From: Cunninghamia lanceolata
Lineage: Eukaryota > Streptophyta > Pinopsida > Cupressales > Cupressaceae
DNA: 64,000 bases
Direction: 5' to 3'
Assembly: GCA_027924645.1 (NCBI GenBank)
Contig: BSBN01000860.1
Span: 5,642,001-5,706,000 of the forward strand
Every line of letters starts with the position of its first letter. Position 1 is the stretch's first letter. This document shows, piece by piece, positions 1 through 11,657 of the stretch. Position numbers and translations under genes: made by a program. Under the pieces are notes generated by a model. It was not told where the DNA came from, ran no database searches, and saw only the letters and a list, made by a program, of their open reading frames with translations.

Positions 1-2473
1 CCTTGGCATATAGTGACTCTTGTTTTAGGATTGTAAGGACCTCATCAATGTGCTCGAGATGTTCTTCCCACGTCTTGCTATATATTAGTATGTCATCAAA
101 AAATATTAGCAAGAATTTCCTCAACTGTTTTCTAAATGTATGGTTCATGCATGATTGGAAAGTAGCTGGGGCATTTGTTAATCCAAAAGGTAGAACCAAG
201 AATTCATAGTGACCATAGTGGCATCTGAAGGCTGTTTTAGGAATGTCTTCCTCTCTCATTCGGATTTGATGATAACCTGATCGTAGATCAATCTTTGAAA
301 AATACTTTGCCCCATGCAATTCATCAATGAGCTCATCCACTCTCGGAATAGGGTATCTATTCTTGATAGTTTGTTTATTCAATGCCCGATAGTCCACACA
401 CATTCTCATGGTCCCGTCCTTTTTCTTTACCAACACCACGGAGGATGCAAATGGGCTGGAGCTGGGTTGAATGTGTCCCATTTCTAGAAGTTCGTTGATA
501 GTTTTTTCTATTTCTTCTTTGAATTTTTGGGGATGTCTATAAGGTGTGGTGATAACGGGCTTGGAATCTTTCTCCATTTCAATCATGTGTTCAAATCCTC
601 TTTTAGGAGGTAATCCATGGGGTATGTCATTAAACACCTTTTTATGTTTTCTAAGAATAGGTTGGATGTCAATGTGGATGTTTTTTCCCATTGGAGTTGA
701 TTTGTCAAGTATTAGACATTGGGCTGCCCATTCAACTTGGTTGTGCTTAAATATTCTTTCCATCCTTTTTGAAGAGACCACACGTGGTGATCCATCAGAG
801 AGGCCGTGTAAGGTGATACGTTGTCCTTGGTCAACAAAGGATATTTCTAGTTTGGGCCAATCTAGTGTGACTCTTCCTAAAGAGTGTAACCATGGAGTTC
901 CAAGGATCATATCATTGTCCCCCATATTAACCACATAGAAATCATCTTGAATAGGGTGTTTTCCTATGGTTAGGTTTAATTGGGGTAGTATTCTAGAACA
1001 ATTCTTTGTGGAACCATCAGCCAAGGCTACCATAAACCCTTCAAAGTCTTGTGGGCTTAGTTTTAGTCTTTTAACTATGGACTCATCTATAAAGTTATGT
1101 GTAGCCCCACTATCTACTAAGGCGGTTATCTTGTTACCCTTAAGTTGACCTCTAAGCCTAAATGGGTGATGTTTTGATACCTTTGATATTGCTGCTAGGG
1201 TAACCATCTCCTCATGTTCCACTTTTCTCTTTTTTGTAGGTGTCTCTTCATTTTCTTCATGATCGCTTAAAGTTTCTATGACCCGGATTTGCCCACACTT
1301 GTGATCACGATCCCATGGTTCCTTACATTTGAAACACAACTTCTTTTCCCTTAAATGTTGAAGGTTTGTACATGTGTGACCATGTTTCCATGGTTCACCA
1401 CATCTCCGGCATGGGTTCTTGTTTTTTCCTTCATTCTTTGGGTGAAAAGGCTTTGAAAACTTACCTTTGCTAGGGAAAGGTTTAGAGTATGGTCTAGGTT
1501 TCTTGTCTTTTTCTAGCCTAAGGGCTGTGTCTATAGCATCCTCTAGACTAGTAGGTTTGAATGCACTCACAAAATTTCTAAGGGATTCATCTAATCCTTC
1601 CACAAACATATATGTGAGCCGTTCTTCTTCTACTCCGGGAACCTTCACGGAGAGTTTCTCGAATTCATGGACGTACTCTTCCACCGTTCCACGTTGTTTG
1701 AGGTGCGTGAGTTCCCTAAAATTTTCTTGTGGATGCCTCTTCTCAAACCTCTTGAGGAACTTCCTTGAGAATTCTTCATAAGATGTGATCCTTTCGTGGC
1801 CTAGGGTGATTTTCCCATGGTGCCACCATTCATATGCTAGTCCTTCGAGATGAAGGATGGCGAATTGCAAAGCATCTTTCTCAGTCATGGGGCTTAGGTG
1901 GAAGTAATCATTAAGCTTCTCCAACCATGAGTGTGCTGAAATTTTACTAGATCCATCGAAATTTGGTAGGTAGACCTTATTTGCTTTGTGCTTGAGGTCT
2001 TTACTCATGGGTCTTCTCTCCTTTCTTGATAATTCATTTCTTTTTGAATTGCTGAAGTCTTGGAAAGAGATTGCCCTTCTTACTTCGGGTGCTAGGTCGG
2101 CATAGATACTTGCAATAGCCTCCGTGCTCATTTCTTGTGGAGTTTCTTCTTCTCTATTTGGAGTTTCTTCACTTGGAAGGAAGGATGGTAGTGGAATGTG
2201 TGAGCTTGATGATGAGTTGCCCATCTCGGCTTGGTTAGATGCCGCTTCTTTCCCATTAGATGAGTGGGTCTTAGGCTGGTCTGTAGTGCTTCCTATTTTT
2301 TGAAGAGCTTCTAGAAATAGTTGTGTTGTCTTCTCACCTTGATCCATCATGGCTTTGGTGATTCTTTCATTTTGTTCCATCATGGCCTTGGTCGTGGCTT
2401 CCATGAAAGCCCTCATTTCGTTGTTCATTTGTTCTTCTAAGAGCTGGCGGTTCCTTCTAGTGTATGCTTGCAT
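1..2473 (-). CDS. Gag-Pol polyprotein of Ty3/gypsy element A (5' part, open to the window edge)
   Basis: I translated the minus strand from the ATG at 2473-2471 to position 1 and found 824 codons with no stop. It starts 30 bases inside the primer binding site. In order it encodes a Gag capsid region (about 2050-1480), two CX2CX7HXC zinc knuckles (about 1410-1370 and 1340-1285), an aspartic protease with DSGATHNF (about 1112-1088), and a reverse transcriptase with [12 protein letters not shown] (about 295-260) and the catalytic FFDDILIY (about 100-77). RNase H and integrase must lie left of the window. Gag packages the RNA; protease and RT mature it and copy it into DNA. Gag is very close in sequence to that of element C, which has no pol, so A is a plausible helper for C. 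CAG codons that are TAG in C and D are intact here. The family assignment is firm; activity is inference. Confidence 0.93.
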   Translation of the reverse strand, partial: MQAYTRRNRQLLEEQMNNEMRAFMEATTKAMMEQNERITKAMMDQGEKTTQLFLEALQKIGSTTDQPKTHSSNGKEAASNQAEMGNSSSSSHIPLPSFLPSEETPNREEETPQEMSTEAIASIYADLAPEVRRAISFQDFSNSKRNELSRKERRPMSKDLKHKANKVYLPNFDGSSKISAHSWLEKLNDYFHLSPMTEKDALQFAILHLEGLAYEWWHHGKITLGHERITSYEEFSRKFLKRFEKRHPQENFRELTHLKQRGTVEEYVHEFEKLSVKVPGVEEERLTYMFVEGLDESLRNFVSAFKPTSLEDAIDTALRLEKDKKPRPYSKPFPSKGKFSKPFHPKNEGKNKNPCRRCGEPWKHGHTCTNLQHLREKKLCFKCKEPWDRDHKCGQIRVIETLSDHEENEETPTKKRKVEHEEMVTLAAISKVSKHHPFRLRGQLKGNKITALVDSGATHNFIDESIVKRLKLSPQDFEGFMVALADGSTKNCSRILPQLNLTIGKHPIQDDFYVVNMGDNDMILGTPWLHSLGRVTLDWPKLEISFVDQGQRITLHGLSDGSPRVVSSKRMERIFKHNQVEWAAQCLILDKSTPMGKNIHIDIQPILRKHKKVFNDIPHGLPPKRGFEHMIEMEKDSKPVITTPYRHPQKFKEEIEKTINELLEMGHIQPSSSPFASSVVLVKKKDGTMRMCVDYRALNKQTIKNRYPIPRVDELIDELHGAKYFSKIDLRSGYHQIRMREEDIPKTAFRCHYGHYEFLVLPFGLTNAPATFQSCMNHTFRKQLRKFLLIFFDDILIYSKTWEEHLEHIDEVLTILKQESLYAK

Positions 2474-2502
2474 AAGATTACTTCACAGGATGGCAGGAAC
2501 AC

Positions 2503-2515
2503 GGCTCTGATACCA
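2503..2515 (-). promoter_or_regulatory. Primer binding site of element A (tRNA-iMet type)
   Basis: Minus strand TGGTATCAGAGCC, two bases after the LTR end. It is complementary to the 3' end of plant initiator tRNA-Met, the usual primer for plant Ty3/gypsy minus-strand DNA synthesis. It fixes the orientation of element A. Confidence 0.9.
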
Positions 2516-2517
2516 CT

Positions 2518-4085
2518 TGTAATGTCCCCTTCTAGTGAGTCCGAATTTCCGCAACCTTGCAAACAATTTCAACTTGTAAAAGAGTACATTAGTATTCAAT
2601 TCCTCTTTTCTATGTCAATAAAACATAAACTATATGCTCTCTTATTATCATAGATCTATTATGTAAGTCTCATGTTACCATGGAAGAGATATACTTGGGC
2701 CTATTGTTAATCAAATCCTCCATCTTGTGAGAGTGAATCCATTAGGGTGCAATGCCAATGGTTTAGGTCGTTCTTCCTTCGAGGGGTGCTCTAGACCCAG
2801 GCCACTCTAGGACCTTCCTTTGACTTGGGGTTCTCTAGACCACTCAAGTCAAAAGACTACCTCTTGCTCCCTAAGGTACCATCTTGAGACAAGGGCTCGA
2901 AGGGGTGCTCTAGACCAATGAACCCGTACCTATCCTTGGTTGATTGCCCGCCCCTAATCTTCCCTACTCCTCATAGTGGTGAGTTGATTAACATTATTGC
3001 CTTCCTCTATTTTAGGAATTCATGCCTTTTATGTACTTATACTCTTTGTATTCTTTCCTTAGTTCATTATAATGAAAATGCACATAAATATTACATAATC
3101 TAACTAAACTGATTGCAATGTAAACAATTCATAATTTATAATGATTTCATGCTATCACAGTCAGCTATTGTTACTGTTACACAATGCAATTCATATGTTC
3201 ATTGTTCACCATTTATCATGACATTTCACATGCTATCGTCATGATCTTATCAACATACACTTCTTCTCTATAACTTATATACTATTCCTTAACACCATAT
3301 GGGGTTGATAGGGTGTAGCATGTTGTTGTTCATCATAGGCTATGTTTGTCTCCCATCCTTATTCAAGAACTACTTGGTGTATTCTTGAGGCTAAGGCATC
3401 CGTGAGGATTCTTGGTACTCTAGGTAGCCAAGACCAATACATCAACTATGAATGATAAACTAGACATGTCACCCTTCATTGATCCCATATGTGGTTAATG
3501 AATGAGATATAGAATACACAGTTAGTGAATATTACATATGACTGTCCATGAATTATATTGCTCAGAACTGGCTGTAAATAAATGCAGTGTTATACTGAAC
3601 ATTAATACAAGCAAGGGAAACAATGTACTGTCATACCTGTGGTATTATGTCAGTTTGATTACTAGAGCCTGCAAGAATGGCAGTTTGCTGTTGGAAAGTC
3701 TTCTTATAATGCTTGCTGTAATATCTTTGATAACAGATCTGAATTATGCAGAGTATCTACTTTATGCCAATTGTTTTGGTTATGGACTTATCTGCTGATT
3801 GAAGTTAAGTATTTACACAGAAATATATATATCTTGCTTTGCTTCTATTTGACCTTTGAACTGCAGATGTTTTTCCATGTCTTTTGGAGAATATGATTTG
3901 ATGTTTATATAGCTTTCATTTACTGCCCTTTTGGAGAAGACATGACTCTTCTAAAATGCCTCCTTATGCATCGTATCCTTTAGCAAGTATAATAACTTTC
4001 ATTTGTTAATTTCTTTGTCTTGATTCTTATTTTGTCTTTTTCCTTATTTTGTCTTTTTCTTATTTTGTCTTTTTCTTCTTGGTTT
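2518..4085 (-). mobile_element. 5' LTR of element A, upstream end lost
   Basis: The LTR end next to the primer binding site is clear: read on the plus strand it opens TGTAATGTCCCC at 2518, the reverse complement of the usual GGGGACATTACA end. The next kilobase resembles, in diverged form, the C-family LTRs, including the G/C-richer block of short repeats (about 2750-2960). The expected LTR start (read here as an end in GGGACATGACA) is not seen. The sequence instead runs into a piece of a similar LTR in the opposite orientation. The right limit is approximate. Confidence 0.7.
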
Positions 4086-4466
4086 CAAAATTGACTAAGT
4101 ATGGGAAAGTATAGAGGGTAATAGGGAGAATTCCTCAATGTTTATTATTTCCAATCTTTAATTGGTAAAATATCAGATCATTACAATTTATACCCCATCT
4201 CCACTAGGGTTTATAAATGGATAAGATTAATGCATAGTGGACAACCCCAAGTATATCATGAGGTTCAAATAGAATGATTAAGAATTGAATTAGGGAAATG
4301 AATACTTGAATTATTGATTTATGATGAGATTGATTATGTGGTTACTAACCCTAATTTGGATATTCTAATATGATTTATTGATCTTATTTATTACTAATGT
4401 TTCCTTTAAGAAGTCTTTCTTGTGTGCAAGGTTAAAACTAAGAATCTTCTTATAAGGGACATTACA
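4086..4466 (+). mobile_element. 3' end fragment of a C-family LTR, plus orientation
   Basis: The segment ends in AAGGGACATTACA at 4466. The 250 bases before that align with the reverse complement of 9872-10090, including the shared stretches AAGTATATCATGAGG and GGTTACTAACCCTAAT and the ACTAATGTTTCC box close to the end. It faces the opposite way to the element A LTR that it abuts. The left limit is approximate. It is a truncated LTR, probably joined by deletion or recombination. Confidence 0.65.
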
Positions 4467-6720
4467 AAGCACCTATTTTTGTCATGTCACTTAAATGGGT
4501 TTCCTACTGACTTACGCACACTTTTGGTAACCTCTTGTCACTTAACTGTTCCAACACATTTATGAACCTAATTCATTAAGTGCTGCCACTTAAAGTACCT
4601 TACTCCTCCCCTAGGTGAACCATCTTGCTACTTTTGTTACCAAATTCAGTCTTCATTGCATATAGGTGCTCTTTTCAAGAGTATTTGCCATTCTTTGTCA
4701 CCTAAAGTCACCTCTTCTACTCTAAAGCATGCATTTGGAGTGTCACTGCTTCTAGAGACATGGCAACTATAACTCAGGCATGCTTTTCATGTTCCTAACC
4801 AAGCTGGCTCCTCCTTGAAGTTTGAACCATCTTCAATAGTTCCTTATTTTTGCACCTAGCTTTATCAATAGACAAAACAATGTAGAAGACAACCTACCTT
4901 ACTTATGAACAGAATATGCAACAAAGATGTCAAGGACAAAAGCAGTGCTGTCTAAAAGATGACTCAGCAAGACACAAGAAAGTGATGTCTAAAAGATAAG
5001 TTTCGTAGGGGTGTAACAACTATCATTCCAAATTCTTGAGCTCAAAGCACTTATTTATAAGGTCATAAAAGTAATCAATCTTTGGGATTTAAGAATATAA
5101 TTATTTTATCCCAACAATCATTGTTTTAAAGCAAAACACTCAAAGCTTCTGCAAAGCAAGAAAGAAAGAACTTTCAAACAAAAACTATATCCTAAACAAA
5201 GAATAAATAACAACTAACTAATGCAACCTAAAAATAGGTCCTAGCCATTTATCCAAAAATAAAACCTTTGAAAAAGCAACTACCAAAAATAGTTGTGGCC
5301 AAAAAGAGCAGCCTAATGCATGAGTCTTCTTCTGCGAGTCTGATGCAACTCCTAATCTGAAACAATCCTGAAGAGTTCTGAAACCCTAACTGCCAAGTCA
5401 TTGACAACTTTATCAAACAATCTTGGTGACTTGACTCTAATGTCTTTGGCATCAAATTTAGTGCTCTGAACTCTAGGTCCTGTTGTAGACAATTTCACTA
5501 ACCCTAACTGTTATGAACCGATCAGTGAAATTCAAAACCATTGCCCAAGGTTTTGACAAGACTGAAAACTATGATTGAATCCCTTGAATGAAGATATGAC
5601 AAAACCCTAGCACAAGAACTTGGTGAAACCAGCAAAAGACACAAAAAATGTCACCAAAATCTGCAAAGAATAAAGCTGAAAGGTTGCTGTTCAATCCTCC
5701 TTAGACAGCTGAAAACAATCGCTTGCCAATGCTAGGGTTTTATTCTCAAATCTGATAAGGGTTTTGCCGAAAGCTGATAACCAGTTGATTGAGAACAAAA
5801 TGACAGCTATAGCAAATCATACAAACCTTACACTGCAAAACTGATGTCAACACTGCCGTTTGCTTTCTTCCTCATTTCATTGATCAAAGGATATGATGTT
5901 CCAAGGATGAAAAGGCCCATATTCAGACTGTCCAACTGCTGATACATGCATGAAAGCAAGGATATGTTGAAGGGATCTAGACTCTCATCGTTCATACTCA
6001 AAGAGCTGCTGTTACAAATGACTGAAAGCACTGTTTTCACCATTTTAGGAGACCGAAAACCCTTCTGTTCAAACCCTCCTGCTAGGCATGCTTCATCATG
6101 CTGATTGACACTCAAAAACAGGCCCTAGCTTGCTGAGGTGCACTTTTCATCTACAGTTGCCACCAAAGTCTTCCTTAATGCACCTAGGCGGCCCTTTTTG
6201 TTGTTGCTGCCACTAATCAATGCCATAACAGACCCAGGCATGCTTTTAGACTGATTTATTCACTCAAAAGTAGCCCAAGACTGCTTGCGCACCATTTGTC
6301 ACCCTTGTCACTTAAAATCTGTTTTCATTGCTCCAGGCACACCATTCAATCACCTGTCACTTAAACTATGTTTTCCCTGCTGCAGGCATGCCTCCTCTTC
6401 GCTCGGTTCACTCATTTCACTCAAGTGTTTTATCTCACCCTAGGTGCGCTTTCTACTCACCTCTGCCACTTGACTGATGACATAATGGCTCCAGGCAATC
6501 TTTTCAGCTATATCTGCCACTAAAACCTGTCAATCATCACATCTAGGCATACTTTTTAGTCATTCATGCCACTTAAATCAGGACATAAACACTCTAGGTG
6601 TGCATGTTGGTCATGTCTGCCACTTAAAACACCTTTCCTTGTTATTGGGGCACTTTTAGTGATACTTGTGCCACTTCAACTCTGTTAGAGACACTTGTGT
6701 TGTTTTTGTCACTTGAAACA
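4467..6720. other. Non-coding spacer with degenerate repeats; no gene recognised
   Basis: No exon or transposon protein was recognised here. 4480-4760 and 6150-6720 contain degenerate units built around a TGCCACTTAAA-like box and a CTAGGCATGC-like box. The middle (4760-6150) is AT-rich. It holds one unremarkable 95-codon minus-strand ORF (6115-5828) that resembles nothing I know. It could be remnant internal sequence of an old retroelement. Confidence 0.5.
6150..6720. repeat. Degenerate minisatellite (CACTTAAA / CAGGCATGC units)
   Basis: Roughly 75-90 base units recur, each with a variant of TGCCACTTAAA followed by a variant of CTCTAGGCATGC. Examples of the first box start near 6306, 6356, 6466, 6578 and 6619. 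Units are too diverged for an exact count. The same two boxes recur in reverse complement at 63533-64000. Confidence 0.55.
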
Positions 6721-7913
6721 CCTTATGTCTCCCAGGCACACGGTCCACTAGCATATTTTTATTCCCATAGGCTAAGTTGGGAGATGTAAGGGAATAATTT
6801 GATTAATTAAAAAATAAATAATCCTAAGTCATTTTTGGGTTATTTATATTTAATTAATTAGCTGGGCCTATTTTTATTATAAAAGTGACTTGGACAAAAG
6901 AAAGTCAGTTAAGTGAAACTAATTTTAAAGTCACTTGGAGAAAGGAAAGAAGTAACATAATAAAATATAATAAAATGTCAAATAAATTATTATTTATTAT
7001 GGATGTCAAAAAATAATTAAAATTGGCAAAATGGAGCAGACCTTTTGGAGGCTTTATAAGGAAGTCATTTGGAGTTCATTTCATTATATTATCATTTTGT
7101 CAATTGCATATTGGAGAGTTTCCTTTCTGTTGCAACTTGTTATGAGAATGAAAACACTTAAGACATTGGTGGTTTGAATGAAAACCCAATACCATTTGAG
7201 AGGTAAATCCACCTAAGGTTTACTATTGAGCATTATTGCAGGATTTTGGCATTGTAGAAGAGCTAGAAAGTCATTATTTTTGTAGGTTACAGCTACTAGG
7301 GTCTCATCACCAAATTGAAAGATTTGTGCCAAATACCAATTTGGGGTTGGATTGGTTTATGGAGGATTTTGGAGCTTCAAAGAGATATATTTTGGAGGAT
7401 TTTGAAGGAGAAATTCATTGCATCTATTATGGAGTTTAATGGAGGAGTTTAGAGGGTTTATACTAAACCCTAGCGCCATATTCTTTAAACACATATTGCA
7501 GATTTGAGTTGCCAGCACCTTACAAGGAGATATTTCTAGGGTTTGTTTGCAGATTTTCAAAGGGGTTTTAAGCTATTGTTGGCGCCACCATTGATAGAGG
7601 TCGATTTCCATTTCAGAAATAAATCACAGCAGTCACACATTTGCATCAGCTCTTATATCAGCCTCTTTGGCATTTTGGCATCATATGTGCATCATCCATT
7701 GAAGATTAATTCCGGGTATGTTGGAGATTGTAATGCTGATGTAAACTATCAAGATTGTATTCAAATATTTAATTTGAATAAGCATTTCATTTACTGTTAC
7801 AGTTTGTATCAGACTTGATAAACATTGTAATCAGCCTTGATTTGATGAAAATAAAGGCATATTTAGTGTTAGTATTTTGATGTTTATGCATGCAAAGTAT
7901 TTGGTTATGTTTC

Positions 7914-9693
7914 TGTCATGTCCCTATAATGATTTATAATTGAATTGTTTATTTAAATAATAAGTTAGCCTTATATAAACTAAATATATAATATATTTAT
8001 TTAAATATATATTATTCATATGTATTATTTAATAAATAATATTATTAATTTAATATAATTTAAATATTATAAAATATATGAAATATATATATTTAATTAA
8101 CTAGATATATTATAAATATAAATATTTTAATATAATATTTATGTGAATAATTAATAAGATATATTATTATATATAAAAATAAATATTACGAAGAGTCTTA
8201 CCCATTAAAGCTATAAAGTAAAGTAATTTAGAAATTAAAGTAATTTGGAATAAGGCAAAGTAATACGGTTAAACAAAAGGTCAAATTCAAAATAAAATCA
8301 TATAAAGATAAAAGTCTAATAAGACAAAAACATTATCCCACCATATATGCTTGTGAATAAAACAAGATAAAAGAGCTCCCATACTTAATAACAAATGTAT
8401 TTATTTATACTATATATATTATATAAATAATGTACTTTAAAAAGATTAAGGGGAGGCGGAAAGAGGATATTTATAAGTGAAGCGATTAAGTTGGTTGACA
8501 CCAGCGATCACATTAATAAATAATAAATAAAAAAGACAAACATTATTAATATATATCCTTGTTAACTAAATTAAAGCCGCAACAGTTGGAAAGGTTATAT
8601 CCTTTTACCCACGGTAAACCCTTGGAAATATATAAAGGGGCATAAGGGAGTATGATGGAAAGAGGAGGGTGAAATATATATTATAAAATATATAAACGAC
8701 AACAGCAATACAATAAAAATTATATTACCGCAACATAGGTAAGGAATCCCAAGTAAAGCTATAGTAGGTAAGTAAGTATTTATATTTACTTATCCAATTT
8801 ATGATTTGTAAGAATTTATATTTATGCTGAGCATTAAGTAGCGAAATTCTAATAATGAAAGTGTTAGTTATAACATGAGATAGGACTTAATAATTGTGAA
8901 ACATATGAGCAATAAAATTAATCCATTAACTCTATTTGAGAGGTGTGATGCATGGGAATGAACAATTAGCCAACATGGGTATATAGTGGCCCTTGTCTCA
9001 GTTGGTACAAAAGGTACCCCTTGGACAAGTGGAAGTGGCCCTTGTCTCAGTTGGTACAAAAGGTACCCCTTGGACAAGTGGAAGTGGCCCTTGTTTCAGT
9101 AGGTGCAATGGCACCCCTTGGACAAATGGAAGTGGCCTTTGGCTCCAATTGGTGAAGAAGTCACCCCTCGTGCCAAAGGATTATTATATAGTGGCCTTGG
9201 TTCCAGTTGGTGAAAAAGTCACCCCTCATACCAAGGAACATCATAGAGGCCTTGACTCCAATTGGTGAGTATCCACCCCTCGAGTCAAAGGATAGAATAG
9301 TGGACCCATGATGGTAATTGGCATGAGACATTCTATCGCATCCTCTCACATGGAATTAATGATTAATGCATGGAGAATGATAGAGATTGTGAAATGTTAA
9401 TTGATAGTGATCATGATAGAGAAAATGAAGTATATATTGATAGTGAACATAAGATTAATGAGAAAAATATTTATTGATTGTGATCATTTTATTGTTGATG
9501 AAAATGTGAAATGTATAATTGTTGTTAAAGATAAGATTATAAGAGCAATGTTACTATACGATTTGAATACTACTTACATCTATTACAAATATTTGAAAAT
9601 CAAAGAAGGTTTAGTGTACTAATGTTCTCTTTTTACAAGTTAAACTTGTGTAGAAGGTTGTGAAATTTGGACTTGTGATAAGGGGACATTACA
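7914..9693 (+). mobile_element. Solo LTR, C-family type, plus orientation
   Basis: It starts TGTCATGTCCC and ends AAGGGGACATTACA, 1780 bp, and lies inside the H 5' LTR. Flanks are GTTTC (7909-7913) and ATTTC (9694-9698). The uninterrupted H 3' LTR has ATTTC once at the same place (near 26270), so this is a 5 bp target duplication with one mutated base. There is no internal region, so it arose by LTR-LTR recombination. Confidence 0.88.
8986..9292 (+). repeat. Tandem array of about 49-bp units in the solo LTR
   Basis: Units starting at 8986 and 9035 are identical over 49 bases. The unit at 9084 is slightly changed, and three more diverged units follow to about 9292. Each holds GTGGCC, then a GGTAC/GGTGAAG core, then CCCCTTGGAC or CCCCTCG. 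Equivalent G/C-richer repeat blocks sit at the same place in the related LTRs. Confidence 0.85.
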
Positions 9694-9866
9694 ATTTCCT
9701 ATATATTGGAATATGTATTTTCAATGAAAACCATCTAAAACAAGCATCAAAACCAAACACAAAACTCAGAAATCAGAATACATTAACATTGCATGACAAG
9801 TGTTTGACAAAATGTCAACACACTAAAGCTCAAAATTCAAGGCAAAACTAGTCAGGGTTCTTACAA

Positions 9867-11606
9867 TGGTATGTAATGTCCCCTTTTAGGATGTTCTTGA
9901 TTTCTTCACCTTGCACACAATTATATCTTATAGGAAGGAACATTAGTAATTTAAAGATCAATACACCATAATTAGGGTTAGTAACATCATGAACATAATT
10001 GGTAACAATGAACAATTACATATAACCCATATATATTTTATACTTATTCATATTTAGGCCTCATGATATACTTAAAGAATAGTTATCGTCGTGCCCGGTC
10101 GTTAATCTAACCTAGCCCTAGCAGAGGATAAGTATATACTGGTTAAGGCGCTGGATAAAAATACTCATAGGCCCAAGGGCTTCATTGCACACTCGGCAAT
10201 TCCTCACCGCTTGGCTCAAGGGCTTCATTGCACACCCGGCAATTCCTCACGACTTGAGGGTCACCTTATTGTGTAAACTAACCAGTATTGTTCTCCACTA
10301 TCATAGGAACAAAGGCTTCATTGCACACCCAACAATTCCTCACCACTTGTGCGAGAATCAATCATTAATAAACCTGCCCTTCCTTAACTACTCAACCATC
10401 CTCATAGGGTGATAGACAAGATTAATGACGTGACGACGCCGCACTCATCCCTAGTATATCATGAGCAAGGTTAGAGAGATCATAGCGATAAGGAATTCGT
10501 CTTCTCGATCTAGTGATCCTATGGATCACAAAGGTAATACTTCCTTATGAATATTGTTCCTTCTATGGGAACTAGATATTGTACCATCACTATTGGATGG
10601 ATGAATATAAGGCACTTTGCTTGCCTCTTATATATTAGATTTATCAATATATGTCTATGCATATTTCTCTTGATTGGATTGCTGATAATAACATTGATTC
10701 ATAATGCTGAAAGTATACCTTATAGAATTAGCTGAGTGATAGTAGGCTGCTGCTGGAATAGATGTTCAAGTGCTGTTATAAAGGTTTAATGATGTTATGC
10801 TGTTGGTGTTCCGAATGTAGGAACCAATATCTATATACTAATTGTGTTCTTGAATGATCTTGTAGGTAGCGCTCTTGCTGATGTTGTAAATTATTGATTG
10901 TGAATTGTGTTATGATTATTTCTGACTGATGTTGGAATGATCGATTGATGCTTCCTTGATCGATGGCTGATTGCTTCCTTATATATATCTTTAAATATGT
11001 ATCATCGTTGGTAAGGGGTATACCCCTTCCAATGGTCATACCCTTCTATTATTGTGTTTGTTGTTTAGTTAACAGTGATAGCTAAGTATGATCACACCCT
11101 TATTTTCATAATCATTGCGGCCTTAATTATTATTCGCTGCCTTTACTTATTAATCTATCCCTTTTTAGTGATTGCAGCCATGTATAAGACTTCATTAAAA
11201 GATATATATTCGCTGCTCCTTTTCTTTAGACTTTGGTCTTTAGTTTGCTTACCTTATAATTATATAAGGTATATGCTAATATATTATATTTTATAAGATA
11301 TAAGGTATATGCTTACCTTTTAAAATTGTATATTATTTTTATATATTATTATATTATAATGATTATAATAATATTTAAATTATTAATATTTATATAATAT
11401 ATATTATATTTTAATAATATATTATTATAATTATAATCATATTAAAATCGATAATATTATATTTTATTTATATTATTTAATATTATTATATATTATATAT
11501 GTTTATGCATGATTATCATCAAAAGCGACTTCTCCGTCTTGTCATGATGTTTAAATCTTTAATTTAAACAATGCCTTAATATCGGGACATGACATGGTAT
11601 CAAAGC
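9867..11606 (+). promoter_or_regulatory. Primer binding site of element H, split by a solo LTR
   Basis: TGGTATCAAAGC at 11595-11606 is an initiator-tRNA-Met-type site. The first five bases, TGGTA, also stand at 9867-9871 just after the H LTR end. They are the target-site duplication of the solo LTR at 9872-11594, which landed exactly here. The site is followed by CCTGCCAGCC, a sequence seen after the primer site in element B too. Confidence 0.88.
9872..11594 (-). mobile_element. Solo LTR, C-family type, minus orientation, inserted in the H primer site
   Basis: On the plus strand it opens TGTAATGTCCCC and closes CGGGACATGACA, the inverse of the C-family LTR ends; 1723 bp. The perfect 5 bp duplication TGGTA flanks it (9867-9871 and 11595-11599). 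It carries the short-repeat block (10160-10400; units with GGCTTCATTGCACACCC) and a very AT-rich part (11270-11500). The insertion would have destroyed the ability of this H copy to prime reverse transcription. Confidence 0.92.
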
Positions 11607-11657
11607 TTAGCATCCTGCCAGCCTTTTTGGGTATGTGATTCACAAAATTTCAGAGTT

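Larger units (their letters stand above)
6721..9865 (+). mobile_element. 5' LTR of element H (interrupted by a solo LTR)
   Basis: From 6741 it aligns with the 3' LTR from 15334. The first bases are damaged: the TGTAATGTCCCC start seen at 15297 is only recognisable as TTATGTCTCCC near 6721. A TATAAGGA motif near 7056 could be the promoter. It is split at 7914-9693 and ends GGGTTCTTACA at 9865, one base before the primer binding site. Confidence 0.75.

Noticed and set aside
2498..2520. tRNA-Met gene
   Set aside because: Only the 12-13 bases complementary to the tRNA 3' end are present, as a primer binding site; no tRNA body. The same holds for all other such sites.
5828..6115. 95-codon minus-strand ORF as a gene
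   Set aside because: No recognised domain, no homologue in the window, and surrounded by degenerate repeats; length is within chance.
8986..9292. CRISPR-like array
   Set aside because: The units are contiguous diverged tandem repeats without unique spacers, inside a plant LTR.
9872..11606. A retroelement family with its LTR inverted relative to its primer site
   Set aside because: The TGGTA duplication on both sides shows a solo LTR inserted into a pre-existing primer site.
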